This document shows positions 8,948 to 16,751 of a DNA stretch of 64,000 bases, piece after piece. Each line of letters begins with the position of its first letter. Positions within the stretch are counted from its first letter, which is position 1. Both the position numbers and the translations under genes were made by a program. The DNA lies in NCBI RefSeq assembly GCF_015557635.1, contig NZ_JADNOP010000003.1, positions 62,001 through 126,000 on the forward strand, written 5' to 3'. A model generated the notes under the pieces. The model did no database searches, was not told the origin of the DNA, and was given only the letters and a program-made list of their open reading frames with translations. The DNA is from Fusicatenibacter saccharivorans (GTDB taxonomy: Bacteria > Bacillota > Clostridia > Lachnospirales > Lachnospiraceae).

Positions 8948-9223
8948 ATGAAACAGTGTATGGATGCAGATAATCTTCACCGTCACCTGAAAAAGATCAT
9001 CGGTTAGGTGCAGGCGATCGAACGTATGGTGGATGAGGACGTGCCGTGCGAGGATATACTGGCGCAGATCAATGCGGTAAAATCGGCACTTCATAAAGTA
9101 GGACAAGTTGTCCTCGAGGGCCATATCCAGCACTGCGTGCGCGACGGCATCGAGCACGGAGATGCGGATCAGACGATTGTACAGTTTACGAAGGCTGTGG
9201 AACGGTTTGCAAATATGAAATAA
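8948..9223 (+). pseudogene. csoR: CsoR-family metal-sensing repressor with an in-frame amber codon
   Basis: The frame from ATG 8948 (AAGGAGG upstream) reads a full CsoR/RcnR-type repressor of about 91 codons, except that the Gln of the conserved IIGQV motif is TAG at 9005-9007. A single C-to-T change explains it. After the stop the protein continues perfectly, including the Cys in VPCEDI, the His in EGHI and the Cys in QHCV that form the copper-type C-H-C site. CsoR proteins are all-helical tetramers that leave DNA when they bind Cu(I) or related ligands. A downstream restart (GTG at 9008) would lack helix 1. Readthrough or suppression is possible, but simple inactivation is likelier. A matching operator lies 110 bases downstream. 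Confidence 0.88.
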
Positions 9224-9322
9224 AAATAAGAAGATAAGATGAAAAGAGAACTTCCGGCAGGAGCAGAAAAAAGATGCTTCGTCAGAAGTTCTTTTTGTTT
9301 TTCTGATTTTGAAAAACTCCTC

Positions 9323-9351
9323 TTGACAACCAATACCCCTATAGGTATACA
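9323..9351 (+). promoter_or_regulatory. Promoter with a CsoR-like operator
   Basis: TTGACA (9323-9328) and TATACA (9346-9351) are spaced 17 bases apart. The spacer holds TACCCCTATAGGTA (9334-9347), a short dyad with the C-rich/G-rich halves typical of CsoR-type operators. A repressor here would block RNA polymerase directly. It drives the remnant frame that starts at 9365. Confidence 0.68.
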
Positions 9352-9364
9352 AGGAGGAAATAGT

Positions 9365-9481
9365 GTGAAAAAGTTAGAGGAGTTTCTCGAGTTGGGGAGG
9401 AACGAAGAAGGACATCACGCTGGCATGCGCCGACAAGAGCAAAAAGCTTTTCGTCTTCCTTGTGTAAATCGATTATGGTAA
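9365..9481 (+). pseudogene. Start of a CsoR-controlled gene, truncated
   Basis: Eight bases after AAGGAGG, a GTG begins VKKLEEFLELG and stops after 38 codons. The late residues look out of frame: shifted by one base the same DNA reads KKDITLACADKSKKLFVF and then stops. The opening resembles the leader of Firmicute P1B-type metal ATPases that CsoR often controls, but the match is short, so the original product is uncertain. About 110 bases up to 9600 hold nothing that I recognise. Confidence 0.4.
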
Positions 9482-9609
9482 AAATCCTCCCAAAAACAAA
9501 ATAGAAATAAGTCGTTGTATCCTGTTTCTATCGTACCGGATTTTGCAGAAAAGACAAGTGCGTACCTGAAAGTGACATGGTTTCCAAAAGATACTAATGG
9601 ACTTCGAAA

Positions 9610-10560
9610 TTAAAGAATCAGCTCCTGTTCCCGGAACAGTGCGTCGACCGCCTCTTCATACTCGGCAAGCCGGTTCGCCTTTTTGATCTTTTTCAGATAT
9701 TTCTGCGGATTGGTAAACGACATTCCAAGATAAATCCAAAGTGCTTTTAATTTGAACAGCACATTTTTATCCCCGGAAATCACACACGCATAACCGGCGC
9801 AGAGATCCTCACAGAACGCGTGCAGCAGCTCTTTATCGGGAGCAGAGGCTTCGCCGCCTGCCGGATCTGCACTGCGCAGCATCCCAATCAGCCACGGATT
9901 CTGCAGTACCCCGCGTCCGAGCATCACTTTCTCCGTGTCCGGAAACTCACGGCAGAGATTCTGAAAATCATCGGGTGAGAAAATGTCACCGTTGTAGCAG
10001 AGCGAGCAGCGGCTCGTCTCATACGCTGTCCGGTAGCACTCCATGCGCGGCGTAAATTTATAGAAATCTTTCTGAATCCGCGGATGAATGATCAGTTCCT
10101 CGAGCGGATATTTGTCGTAAACCGTAAGCAGATCCTCCCACTCGTCGGTATCCGTTGTGCCAAGCCGCGTTTTGATCGAGATGCGGCAGTCGCACGACGA
10201 AAAAATCTCATCGAGAAACGCGTCGAGCGTATTCGGCCACGCGAGCAGCCCGGAGCCGCGCCGCTTGGCGACAACCGTGCCGGACGGGCATCCGAGGTTC
10301 AGATTGACGGTATCGTAACCGTACTCCCTCAGTTCCTTTGTCAGGGACAGAAAATCCTCCGCCTGATTAGTGAGAATCTGCGGAATCACCGTCATTCCTT
10401 CGTTGTGCTCCGGGAGAATATCGTTCCGTTCGCGGGAACTCATTTTTTTATTTGTAATAAACGGCGTGAAATAACGGTCCGCCGCCGGAAAATATTTGTG
10501 GTAAGCATTCCGGTACACATACCCGGTCAGCCCTTCCATCGGGGCGAGATAAAACTGCAT
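9610..10560 (-). CDS. tRNA-dihydrouridine synthase (Dus family)
   Basis: A 316-residue FMN enzyme that reduces specific uridines of tRNA to dihydrouridine using NAD(P)H. The TIM barrel opens with MQFYLAPMEGLTGYVYRN. The catalytic cysteine is Cys91 in NLNLGCPSGTVVAKRRGSG. IKTRLG and the phosphate-binding end (YNGDIFS, VMLGRGVLQNPWL) are present. The start is placed at the ATG at 10560, six bases or so after GAAAGGA; longer in-frame extensions have no ribosome site. It has no operon partner: it converges with the csoR debris on one side and is divergent from the ECF remnant on the other. Which uridine position it modifies cannot be read from sequence. Confidence 0.92.
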   Translation of the reverse strand: MQFYLAPMEGLTGYVYRNAYHKYFPAADRYFTPFITNKKMSSRERNDILPEHNEGMTVIPQILTNQAEDFLSLTKELREYGYDTVNLNLGCPSGTVVAKRRGSGLLAWPNTLDAFLDEIFSSCDCRISIKTRLGTTDTDEWEDLLTVYDKYPLEELIIHPRIQKDFYKFTPRMECYRTAYETSRCSLCYNGDIFSPDDFQNLCREFPDTEKVMLGRGVLQNPWLIGMLRSADPAGGEASAPDKELLHAFCEDLCAGYACVISGDKNVLFKLKALWIYLGMSFTNPQKYLKKIKKANRLAEYEEAVDALFREQELIL

Positions 10561-10758
10561 GATGATAAAATCCTTTCGAAAAATAGTCAGGGAACTGCAG
10601 AAAATGACTGCATTTCCCAATATCCAAAAGTGTACCACAAAACCATGGAAAACGACAGAAAAAGTTCCTACAGAAAGTGCAGTCAGACACCGAGAAGCAC
10701 GGAAAATACAAAATATACTAAAATAGTGGGAAAAATAAAGAAAAATGCAGAAAAGGTC

Positions 10759-10787
10759 TTGACTTTAAAGTGTACTTGAATGATACA
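10759..10787 (+). promoter_or_regulatory. Possible promoter of the truncated ECF transporter gene
   Basis: TTGACT (10759-10764) and GATACA (10782-10787) with a 17-base spacer lie 38 bases before the ATG at 10825, which has GGGAGGA upstream. The signals look intact although the gene is broken. Confidence 0.42.
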
Positions 10788-10824
10788 CTGATTCCAGAAG
10801 GAAACATAAGGGAGGAATTTCAAG

Positions 10825-11137
10825 ATGGAAAAAGTAAAAAAAGTAACCCTTTCCGGCATGCTCTTTGCGATCGGCCTGATCCTGCCGTTCTTCATCGGCC
10901 AGATCCCGGCAGTTGGAAAAATGCTCCTGCCATGAACGGCTGGAAGCATACTACGATATGAAGGTCTTCCTCACGATCGATCCGATCGAGCAGATCCAGA
11001 GAATTGAAAAGCGGAACGGGAGTGAAAAGGCGGTGGAATTTCAGAAGAAATGGATTCCGCTCGAGGAGCTGTATTTTGAAAAATGCCGCACCAGAAGCCG
11101 GTGCGACGTCTGTTTTACAATGTGTGATGAGATGTAG
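10825..11137 (+). pseudogene. Deletion fusion: ECF transporter S-component start joined to a nucleoside kinase end
   Basis: From ATG 10825 the first 36 codons (KKVTLSGMLFAIGLILPF, then QIPAVGKMLLP) match the first helix of an ECF-type vitamin/nucleobase S-component, which should go on into more helices. A stop at 10933-10935 falls right after. In the other frame, starting about 10914, the DNA encodes the C-terminal 65 or so residues of a uridine-kinase-like P-loop enzyme (YYDMKVFLTIDPIEQIQRI, EFQKKWIPLEELYFE). The kinase's Walker motif is absent. The parsimonious reading is that two adjacent genes, transporter then kinase, were fused by one deletion with loss of frame. Confidence 0.68.
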
Positions 11138-11197
11138 AAAAAATCCGATACAGAATCTTTTTTGAGGGGTCCTCAAAGATTTCTGTACCGGATTTTT
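11138..11197. terminator. Long bidirectional terminator hairpin
   Basis: A near-perfect inverted repeat runs from AAAAAATCCGATACAGAATC to its partner ending in CTGTACCGGATTTTT, with a central TGAGGggtCCTCA. It separates the ECF/kinase remnant from the converging bile salt hydrolase gene and is flanked by A- and T-runs on both sides. Confidence 0.78.
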
Positions 11198-12172
11198 CTA
11201 ATTCTGCATATGAATCTGCTCGCCCGTCACCGGCGCAAAGCAGCGAAGCGTTTCGCCATCAAGATTCTCGCGGTGCATATCAACCGCAGAAATCTGATGA
11301 TTGTCATACGTCGTATAATAGTAAATTCCCTGCGTCGCATTGCAGCAGGAAGTATAGAGCGTGATCTCATACTTTCCGTCCGCCACCTCGCAGCATCCTC
11401 TCTGCTGGTCAACAGAATTTAAAATATGGAAAAACTGGCTGACACTCTCCGTTTCGCTGTTTCCCGAGATCGAGTTCTGCTTTACAAACGCCACGCGTGC
11501 AAAGCGGGAAGCAGACGAGAGGTCGCCCGGCAGTCCAAGACCGCCCATGCCACGGCTGTACGTAGAAAGATCGAGCTGGTTGGAAAACGTGTTGGCCGGC
11601 TGTTTCGGTGACAGATGCAGGTAATTGTTCAGTGAGAACATCTGCATTGGAAACGGCGGATTGTTTGTCAGAACGCCGACCGGATTGTCGTAGACATGCA
11701 GACCGTCCGCCGTGGATTCCACGGTGATGGCACCCGATGCATCTGCGATGATCCAGTGAAGCTGTGCGAGCGGAAGATTCTTTTTAAAAGGTGTGCTGAT
11801 GAGATTGATACGGGAGAGGGATTCTTTTGCTTCCGCAAGCGAAGCACATGTACCGAGAATCCACGGGATCAGCTCGAACTGCGCGATATTGTCTTTCTCC
11901 GGTTTCGGATCGAAATAAACGGCATTTCCTACAAAATTAAGGCCGGCGATACCAAGCCCCTTTTCATTGAACGCCTCATAATAGAGCGGGTAATCATCCA
12001 TCACACACGCCATGCCGATCATTGCATAGTGATGGGAAAGGGACGGCATATGAAGAAAGGAAAACGGATAATTGCGAGGTGTAACGGTGATCTGGTCGCC
12101 ATAGGAAAATTCATAATCGAGTGTGCGACCCATATAAAAGTCGCGTGTTTGATAGGTTGCTGCTGTACACAT
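11198..12172 (-). CDS. bsh: Choloylglycine hydrolase family enzyme, probable bile salt hydrolase
   Basis: A 324-residue Ntn-hydrolase that probably splits glycine or taurine from conjugated bile acids in the gut; penicillin V acylase is the alternative within the family. The ATG at 12172 follows AAAGGAG and places the nucleophile as Cys2 after Met removal. Other catalytic positions are present: Arg16 and Asp19 (GRTLDYE), Asn79 (GLNF), Asn171 (LTNNPPF) and Arg223 (SASRFARVAF). The loop YSRGMGGLG (205-213) lies where substrate preference is set in lactobacilli. No signal peptide is seen, so it is cytoplasmic. It is a single-gene unit with an extended -10 upstream and a shared terminator downstream. 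Confidence 0.88.
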   Translation of the reverse strand: MCTAATYQTRDFYMGRTLDYEFSYGDQITVTPRNYPFSFLHMPSLSHHYAMIGMACVMDDYPLYYEAFNEKGLGIAGLNFVGNAVYFDPKPEKDNIAQFELIPWILGTCASLAEAKESLSRINLISTPFKKNLPLAQLHWIIADASGAITVESTADGLHVYDNPVGVLTNNPPFPMQMFSLNNYLHLSPKQPANTFSNQLDLSTYSRGMGGLGLPGDLSSASRFARVAFVKQNSISGNSETESVSQFFHILNSVDQQRGCCEVADGKYEITLYTSCCNATQGIYYYTTYDNHQISAVDMHRENLDGETLRCFAPVTGEQIHMQN

Positions 12173-12215
12173 AGAAAAACTCCTTTCGATGGACGGGTTG
12201 TCATTGCTGTAAGGT

Positions 12216-12224
12216 ATCATAGCA
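12216..12224 (-). promoter_or_regulatory. Extended -10 promoter element of the bile salt hydrolase gene
   Basis: On the minus strand TGC-TATGAT occupies 12224-12216, 44 bases before the ATG. No good -35 is visible, which fits an extended -10 promoter. Confidence 0.4.
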
Positions 12225-12281
12225 CAGAAGCGGAGGAACGAACAGGAGAAAAATATGAAAAAAGTATAAAAAAGTATAAAA

Positions 12282-12341
12282 AAGGATCCTGTCAGGCAGG
12301 ATCCTTCAGAGTGGAGACAAAACCCTGCTTTTGCAGGGTTT
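12282..12341. terminator. Two adjacent hairpins downstream of the GGDEF-EAL gene
   Basis: AAGGATCCTG (12282-12291) pairs with CAGGATCCTT (12297-12306). AAACCCTGC (12320-12328) pairs with GCAGGGTTT (12333-12341) around a TTTT loop. Both are perfect and lie in the 295-base gap between bsh and the GGDEF-EAL gene, where they probably end the latter's transcript. Nothing else is recognised in this gap apart from the bsh promoter. Confidence 0.6.
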
Positions 12342-12467
12342 GCTATGGGTGTTTTTTGAGGGATGATTGCTCAGATACGCTCCGGGTCGCTGACCGGTAT
12401 CTGTTTCGAAGCAGCAGATCAGACATAGATGCTGTGATTTGAAAGGACGCTGCAGGAAGAGGTGGAA

Positions 12468-14596
12468 TTACGCAAGATGCTTCCGGAAGCGTTCTATGAC
12501 AGCAACGGATTCTGCACTGACAGGTTTCGGAACAGCGGACGGTTTTGCAAGAAAATAGCCCTGCAGGAGATCAACATCCAGTTCCAGTACCTTCAAAAGT
12601 TCAGCTGGAGTTTCCAGACCCTCGGCAATGATTTTCATGCCTCTTTGATGTGCATAGGAAACAATATTTTCTACGATCTGCTGCTTGTCCGGATCGGAGT
12701 CGATATCGCGGATGATGGAAAGATCTAGCTTGATATACGCCGGTGCAAGCTCCAGAAGCGTTTTTTCATTGCTGTAGCCGCTGCCGTAGTCATCCAGGGC
12801 AAATACACCGGAAAATCCCGGCATCTCACGTTTTTTCAGCAGAGCTGTAAGATCCGGTGAATCCTCCTCTGTGATCTCAATGACAATCCGATCCTGAAGA
12901 AAGCTGTATTGTTCGACGTAAGCCACTGCCTCGTCGTGATTCATGTATTGGCTTGCAATCGAATTGACAAAGAGAAGCTCATCACCGCGTATCTGATGGG
13001 TGGAGAGGAATGTGGCATAGGATTTTGCAGAGAGAAACATAGTCAGACGTTCTATTTCATGCAGGCACTCTTCCTCGTGAGCCAGCTGCAGGATCTGATC
13101 CGGACGAGTAAGTGCCGGGAGATTTCCGCGCATCAGCGCCTCGTAGGCGTAGATACTGCCGTCCGTGGCGGAAACAATTGGCTGGAAGTAATACGTAAAC
13201 AGCTCTTCATTCAACATTTTATGGAACAGGCGGCGCATCTCGGTTTCCTTTGCATTTTTTGTAAAAAGCTCCAGATCGAATTCGGTAATGTACCCTTTTT
13301 CTGCTTTCTTTACCTGGTACATTGCGAAATCCGCATATTTTTTCAGCGTAGACAGATCTGTACTGTTTTCCGGATACCAGGAAACTCCGCCGGAAAGGCG
13401 AAGGGGCAGTTTACGACCACTTGGCAGCTCCAGGGCTGTATTTGAAACCGCAAGGGAAAGATTCTGCAGAAGTGCTCGAATTTCTTCCTGCGATTGGTAG
13501 CCGTAGAACAGAAGATTAAATTCATCGCCGGAAATACGGGCACAGAGCGTTTTAGCCGGCACAGAGGAGATAAAACACTGTCCTGCCTGCCGGATATAGG
13601 CATCGCCCCAGTCGTGGCCGAAGGTGTCGTTGGTGCGTTTTAGATTGTCAAGGTCGATCATCAGAAGGGCAGCGTGACCGAGAACTTCCGAATGCTCAAA
13701 AAGAGCTTCACTTTCCCGCTGAAACGCGCGTCGATTGTAGAGACCGGTCAATGCATCGTAATCACGCTCGTGCTCCATGCGCTGCCGTTCCAGCATAACG
13801 GAGGTAAAATCTTCGACAAGTCCGATCTGCGCATAGCCCTCGCGGGAGGTCTCCATACGGATGTAGCGGATTGTTCCGTCAGAAAATGAAATTTCATACA
13901 CCTTAGAATGTCCGACCCATACGGTATGAGAATGTGTCTGGTCAAATTCACGCAGCATCTGCTGGAAATACCGGGTGGAAAGCCCGGAGACATCTTCAGA
14001 TGGAAGGTTGAGCATGGGAAAAAGTTCTTTGTGACATAGACCGTGTTGAGATCAAAACGCATCTCATAGCCACCCAGTTCAATACTTGCCATTTCCATGA
14101 TACGCAGGAATTTTGTGGAGGTTGTCAGAATAATATGGATACTGCCGTCATCGGAAAAGTCACCTTCTTCCAGGTAATTGGGAAGATAGGCAGCCTTTTC
14201 TTTCTCTGTAAGATAAGGGGAAAGATCAACGACCTGTCCCATCTGCTCAAGCGTATAGGCGGTATCGGCGTAGGCGGAAAAAATATTTGGCATGGCAAGG
14301 GCACCAACCCTTCCTTTGGCGGCATCGAGAACATTTTTTTCCAGGTCATTGATGCTGCCCTGACTGGAGGCTTCGACCGTAATATGCTCTTTTTTTCCGA
14401 TCGTTGTATTGAATTCCTCAACAAGACGTTCAAAGGAAGCTAACTGATCTCCGTTGTAATACGTCCATACGGTCAGCGTAACGGGTTTGTCGGAGGCGCG
14501 GCATCCGCCAAGAAGCGATACAGCGAGAACAGAACTCAAAAGAACGGTTGTGGCTTGATTTAAAAAAATTATAACATAAAGGAACAGGAGCCGCAA
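12468..14596 (-). pseudogene. Frameshifted solute-binding/PAS/GGDEF/EAL fusion protein
   Basis: The N-terminal part (from 14596) is a secreted or lipoprotein solute-binding module: hydrophobic leader, LLGGC lipobox, then VTLTVWTYYNGDQ typical of sugar-binding proteins. It runs only about 150 residues (a whole SBP needs 300 or more) before a PAS-like segment (LNTVYVTKNFFP), with no membrane helix visible at the join, so an internal deletion is likely. At about 14012 (TTTTTCCC) the frame shifts. The rest (12468-14015) encodes a PAS end, a GGDEF domain (SGDEF, with KRTNDTFGHDWGD) and a C-terminal EAL domain (YEALMRG, FALDDYGSG, KLDLSIIRDID). Whole relatives would link an extracellular ligand to c-di-GMP turnover. 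The cytoplasmic half could still be made from an internal start. Confidence 0.78.
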
Positions 14597-14625
14597 TCGA
14601 AATTAAGCCGTGGAACAGAAAAGTT

Positions 14626-14658
14626 GTTACAGTTCACTGGTTCCCAGCGAACTGTAAC
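14626..14658. repeat. 33-base palindrome related to the 58-bp dispersed repeat
   Basis: GTTACAGTTC and GAACTGTAAC form the ends of a near-perfect inverted repeat. The first 14 bases are the same as one end of the 58-bp element at 14712-14769. Between them, GCAGCCCTC (14663-14671) pairs with GAGGGCTGC (14696-14704). These repeats fill most of the 308-base gap between the two genes here. Confidence 0.7.
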
Positions 14659-14711
14659 ATTCGCAGCCCTCATTTAAAGTTTTGCTTCGCAAAAGGAGGG
14701 CTGCTCACGCC

Positions 14712-14769
14712 TGAATCACTTTCTTACGCAGCGAAACAGCAAGTGTTTCACTGCTGAGTGAACTGTAAC
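14712..14769 (-). repeat. 58-bp dispersed repeat, copy 1
   Basis: The reverse complement of these bases matches 54113-54170 at 55 of 58 positions. The core holds AGTGAAACACTTGCTGTTTC, a short imperfect hairpin. This copy lies behind the HTH-aminotransferase gene and reads in the same direction as its transcript, as copy 2 does behind ftsH. Confidence 0.88.
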
Positions 14770-14841
14770 GAAAAGTTACCTGTTGTTTGCCGGGTACCGG
14801 TAAAGTGTAATGCAGCAGGAAAGAATCCGGTAAAGGAAAAA

Positions 14842-14881
14842 AGCTCCGCCGGAAAAAAAAGGTGGTATTTCCGGTGGAGCT
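14842..14881 (-). terminator. Terminator of the HTH-aminotransferase gene
   Basis: On the minus strand AGCTCCaCCGGAAA pairs with TTTCCGGcGGAGCT and is followed by TTTTTCC, a typical intrinsic terminator 24 bases after the stop codon. Confidence 0.8.
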
Positions 14882-14904
14882 CTGTGAAAAAAGTGATCAG
14901 AATT

Positions 14905-16440
14905 TTACTGATGATAATAAGAGAGGAAGTCGGTGAGCTTTCCAACCGCATCCTTTAAAACTTCAATTCGCGGCAGGTAAACAACGCGGAAGTGATCCGG
15001 CTGTCCCCAGTTGAAGCCGCCGCCGTGGACGATCAGAAGTTTTTTGTCGCGCAGCAGATCGAGAGCAAATTTTTCGTCGTTTGTGATATTGAACTTTTTC
15101 GTGTCAATTTTCGGGAACATGTAGAACGCAGCTTTTGGTTTGACTGCGGTGATACCCGGAATATCGCAGAATGCCTTGTAAACGTATTCGCGCTGCTCGT
15201 AAATCCGTCCGCCCGGAACGATGTAGTCGTTGACGCTCTGGTGGCCGCCAAGAGCGGTCTGGACAACGGACTGGGCCGGAACATTAGAGCAGAGACGCAT
15301 GTTAGAAAGCATTTTGAGTCCTTCAATATAGTCCTTTGCGATAGCTTTATTTCCGCTTAAGATCATCCAGCCGATACGGAAGCCTGCGATCATGTGCGAT
15401 TTGGAAAGACCACTGAAGGTGACACAGAACAGATCCGGTGCGAGGGATGCAATGGAAACATGCTCAAGACCGTCCATGACGAGCCGGTCATAAATTTCAT
15501 CGGAAAAGATGATCAGCTGATGCTCTCTGGCGAGATCGACAATCTGCTGCAGTACCTCTTTCGGATAGAGTGCACCGGTCGGGTTATTCGGATTGATGAT
15601 AACGATCGCTTTTGTGCGGTCGGTGATTTTTTTTCGCATATCATCGATGTCCGGATACCATTCGGACTGTTCATCGCAGATGTAGTGGACGGCTTTTCCA
15701 CCGGCCAGCGTTGCGCAGGCGGTCCAGAGCGGGTAATCCGGGGATGGGATGAGGATTTCATCACCGTCATCCAGAAGAGCGGACATGCAGAGGTTGATCA
15801 GCTCACTGACGCCGTTTCCGGTGTAGATATCATCGATAGAAACATTTGGCAGTTTCTTTAACTGCGCATACTGCATGATCGCTTTTCGTGCAGAGAAGAG
15901 ACCCTGGGAAGGAGAGTAACCCTCGCAGTCGGTAAGCTGATGGCTCATGTCGTAGATGACCTCATCAGGAGTACGGAAGCCAAATGGAGCCGGATTTCCA
16001 ATGTTCAGTTTCAGAACCTGTGTGCCGCACGCTTCCATACGGTTTGCTTCTTCTACGACAGGTCCGCGGACATCATATAAGACATTGTCGAGTTTCGATG
16101 ATTTTTTAAATTCTCGCATAGGGGAACCTCCTGTTTTTGTCTGGGAAAGGGAAGCGGCAGATGGATCAGAAAAGGATTCTGCCGGATCGGAAACCGTATC
16201 TGCCGTATAGTTTACTGTGGAATCTTTTGCAAGCAGCCAGTCGGGATCGACCTGGAGCACATCGGCCAGAAAGTGAAGAATGTCGGAGCGCGGAACCGTT
16301 TTTCCGCTGACATACTGGCTGACATGGCTTTTTCCAAGCTTCACACCGCGCCGCTGGGCCGCTCGGATCAAATCGACCTGCTTGAACTGTTTCGCCTGCA
16401 TGGCCAGTTTCAGACGGTCGGAAAAGGTTTCATTTGTCAT
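14905..16440 (-). CDS. alaT: Xre-type HTH domain fused to an AlaT-like aminotransferase
   Basis: 511 residues from ATG 16440 (AAGGAG upstream). Residues 1-75 form a Cro/CI-type helix-turn-helix (FSDRLKLAMQ...GKSHVSQYVSGKTVP). A low-complexity Ser/Thr/Asp linker follows (80-107). Residues 108-511 are a complete fold-type I PLP aminotransferase of the alanine/aspartate class: NPNNPTG, SDEIYDRL, the Schiff-base lysine in SGLSKSH, and FRVVYLP for the carboxylate Arg. The enzyme should interconvert alanine and pyruvate with glutamate. The fusion is unlike MocR regulators, which use a GntR domain. A second perfect ribosome site (AGGAGG, seven-base gap) precedes the ATG at 16119, residue 108, so a stand-alone enzyme is probably also made. 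Confidence 0.88.
   Translation of the reverse strand: MTNETFSDRLKLAMQAKQFKQVDLIRAAQRRGVKLGKSHVSQYVSGKTVPRSDILHFLADVLQVDPDWLLAKDSTVNYTADTVSDPAESFSDPSAASLSQTKTGGSPMREFKKSSKLDNVLYDVRGPVVEEANRMEACGTQVLKLNIGNPAPFGFRTPDEVIYDMSHQLTDCEGYSPSQGLFSARKAIMQYAQLKKLPNVSIDDIYTGNGVSELINLCMSALLDDGDEILIPSPDYPLWTACATLAGGKAVHYICDEQSEWYPDIDDMRKKITDRTKAIVIINPNNPTGALYPKEVLQQIVDLAREHQLIIFSDEIYDRLVMDGLEHVSIASLAPDLFCVTFSGLSKSHMIAGFRIGWMILSGNKAIAKDYIEGLKMLSNMRLCSNVPAQSVVQTALGGHQSVNDYIVPGGRIYEQREYVYKAFCDIPGITAVKPKAAFYMFPKIDTKKFNITNDEKFALDLLRDKKLLIVHGGGFNWGQPDHFRVVYLPRIEVLKDAVGKLTDFLSYYHQ
16117..16132 (-). promoter_or_regulatory. Strong internal ribosome site and start inside the HTH-aminotransferase gene
   Basis: AGGAGG (minus strand, 16132-16127) stands seven bases before an in-frame ATG (16119-16117). 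The protein from there begins MREFKKSSKLDNV, exactly where ordinary AlaT enzymes start. This points to two products from one gene or to a recent fusion of two once-separate genes. Confidence 0.75.
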
Positions 16441-16476
16441 AGAAAATCTCCTTAAAATAGAATGCAAAATAAAGAA

Positions 16477-16584
16477 AGTTCAAAACTGTGCTTATTGTAG
16501 CATGAGTGGGAAGAGAGTTCAATAGAAAAGCTGAAATTTGTAAAAAATATTGAAAAGTTCAAAATAGAAGAAAAATAAGTTCAA
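16477..16584. promoter_or_regulatory. Four AGTTCAA direct repeats in the divergent control region
   Basis: AGTTCAA occurs at 16477, 16516, 16556 and 16578, all in one orientation, with steps of 39, 40 and 22 bases (near multiples of the helical repeat). The copy at 16516 provides the TTGAAC -35 box of the HTH-aminotransferase promoter. They may be operators for the HTH domain of that protein; this is inference. The remaining bases of the 311-base gap hold the two promoters. Confidence 0.45.
16494..16522 (-). promoter_or_regulatory. Promoter of the HTH-aminotransferase gene
   Basis: On the minus strand TTGAAC (16522-16517), a 17-base spacer and TACAAT (16499-16494), 53 bases before the ATG. 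Confidence 0.65.
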
Positions 16585-16641
16585 TTATAATATTTGTCTA
16601 TTCTGTACAGGTAAAGCGTTAAACCTTGCGCATTTTGCAAA

Positions 16642-16669
16642 TTGACAAACGATGAGATTTCGGTAGAAT
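16642..16669 (+). promoter_or_regulatory. Promoter of the APC permease gene
   Basis: TTGACA (16642-16647), a 16-base spacer and TAGAAT (16664-16669), 82 bases before the ATG at 16752. Confidence 0.62.
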
Positions 16670-16751
16670 AAAAAAATAGGATGTTATGCATTTCTGTTGG
16701 AATCCGCCAACAGAAACGAGAGTACATTGGGAGAAAAAGGGAGGAAAATGT

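Noticed and set aside
9005-9007. Programmed readthrough or pyrrolysine at the csoR TAG
   Set aside because: No pyrrolysine machinery or stimulatory structure is visible, and the codon replaces a conserved Gln by a single-base change, so simple mutation is likelier.
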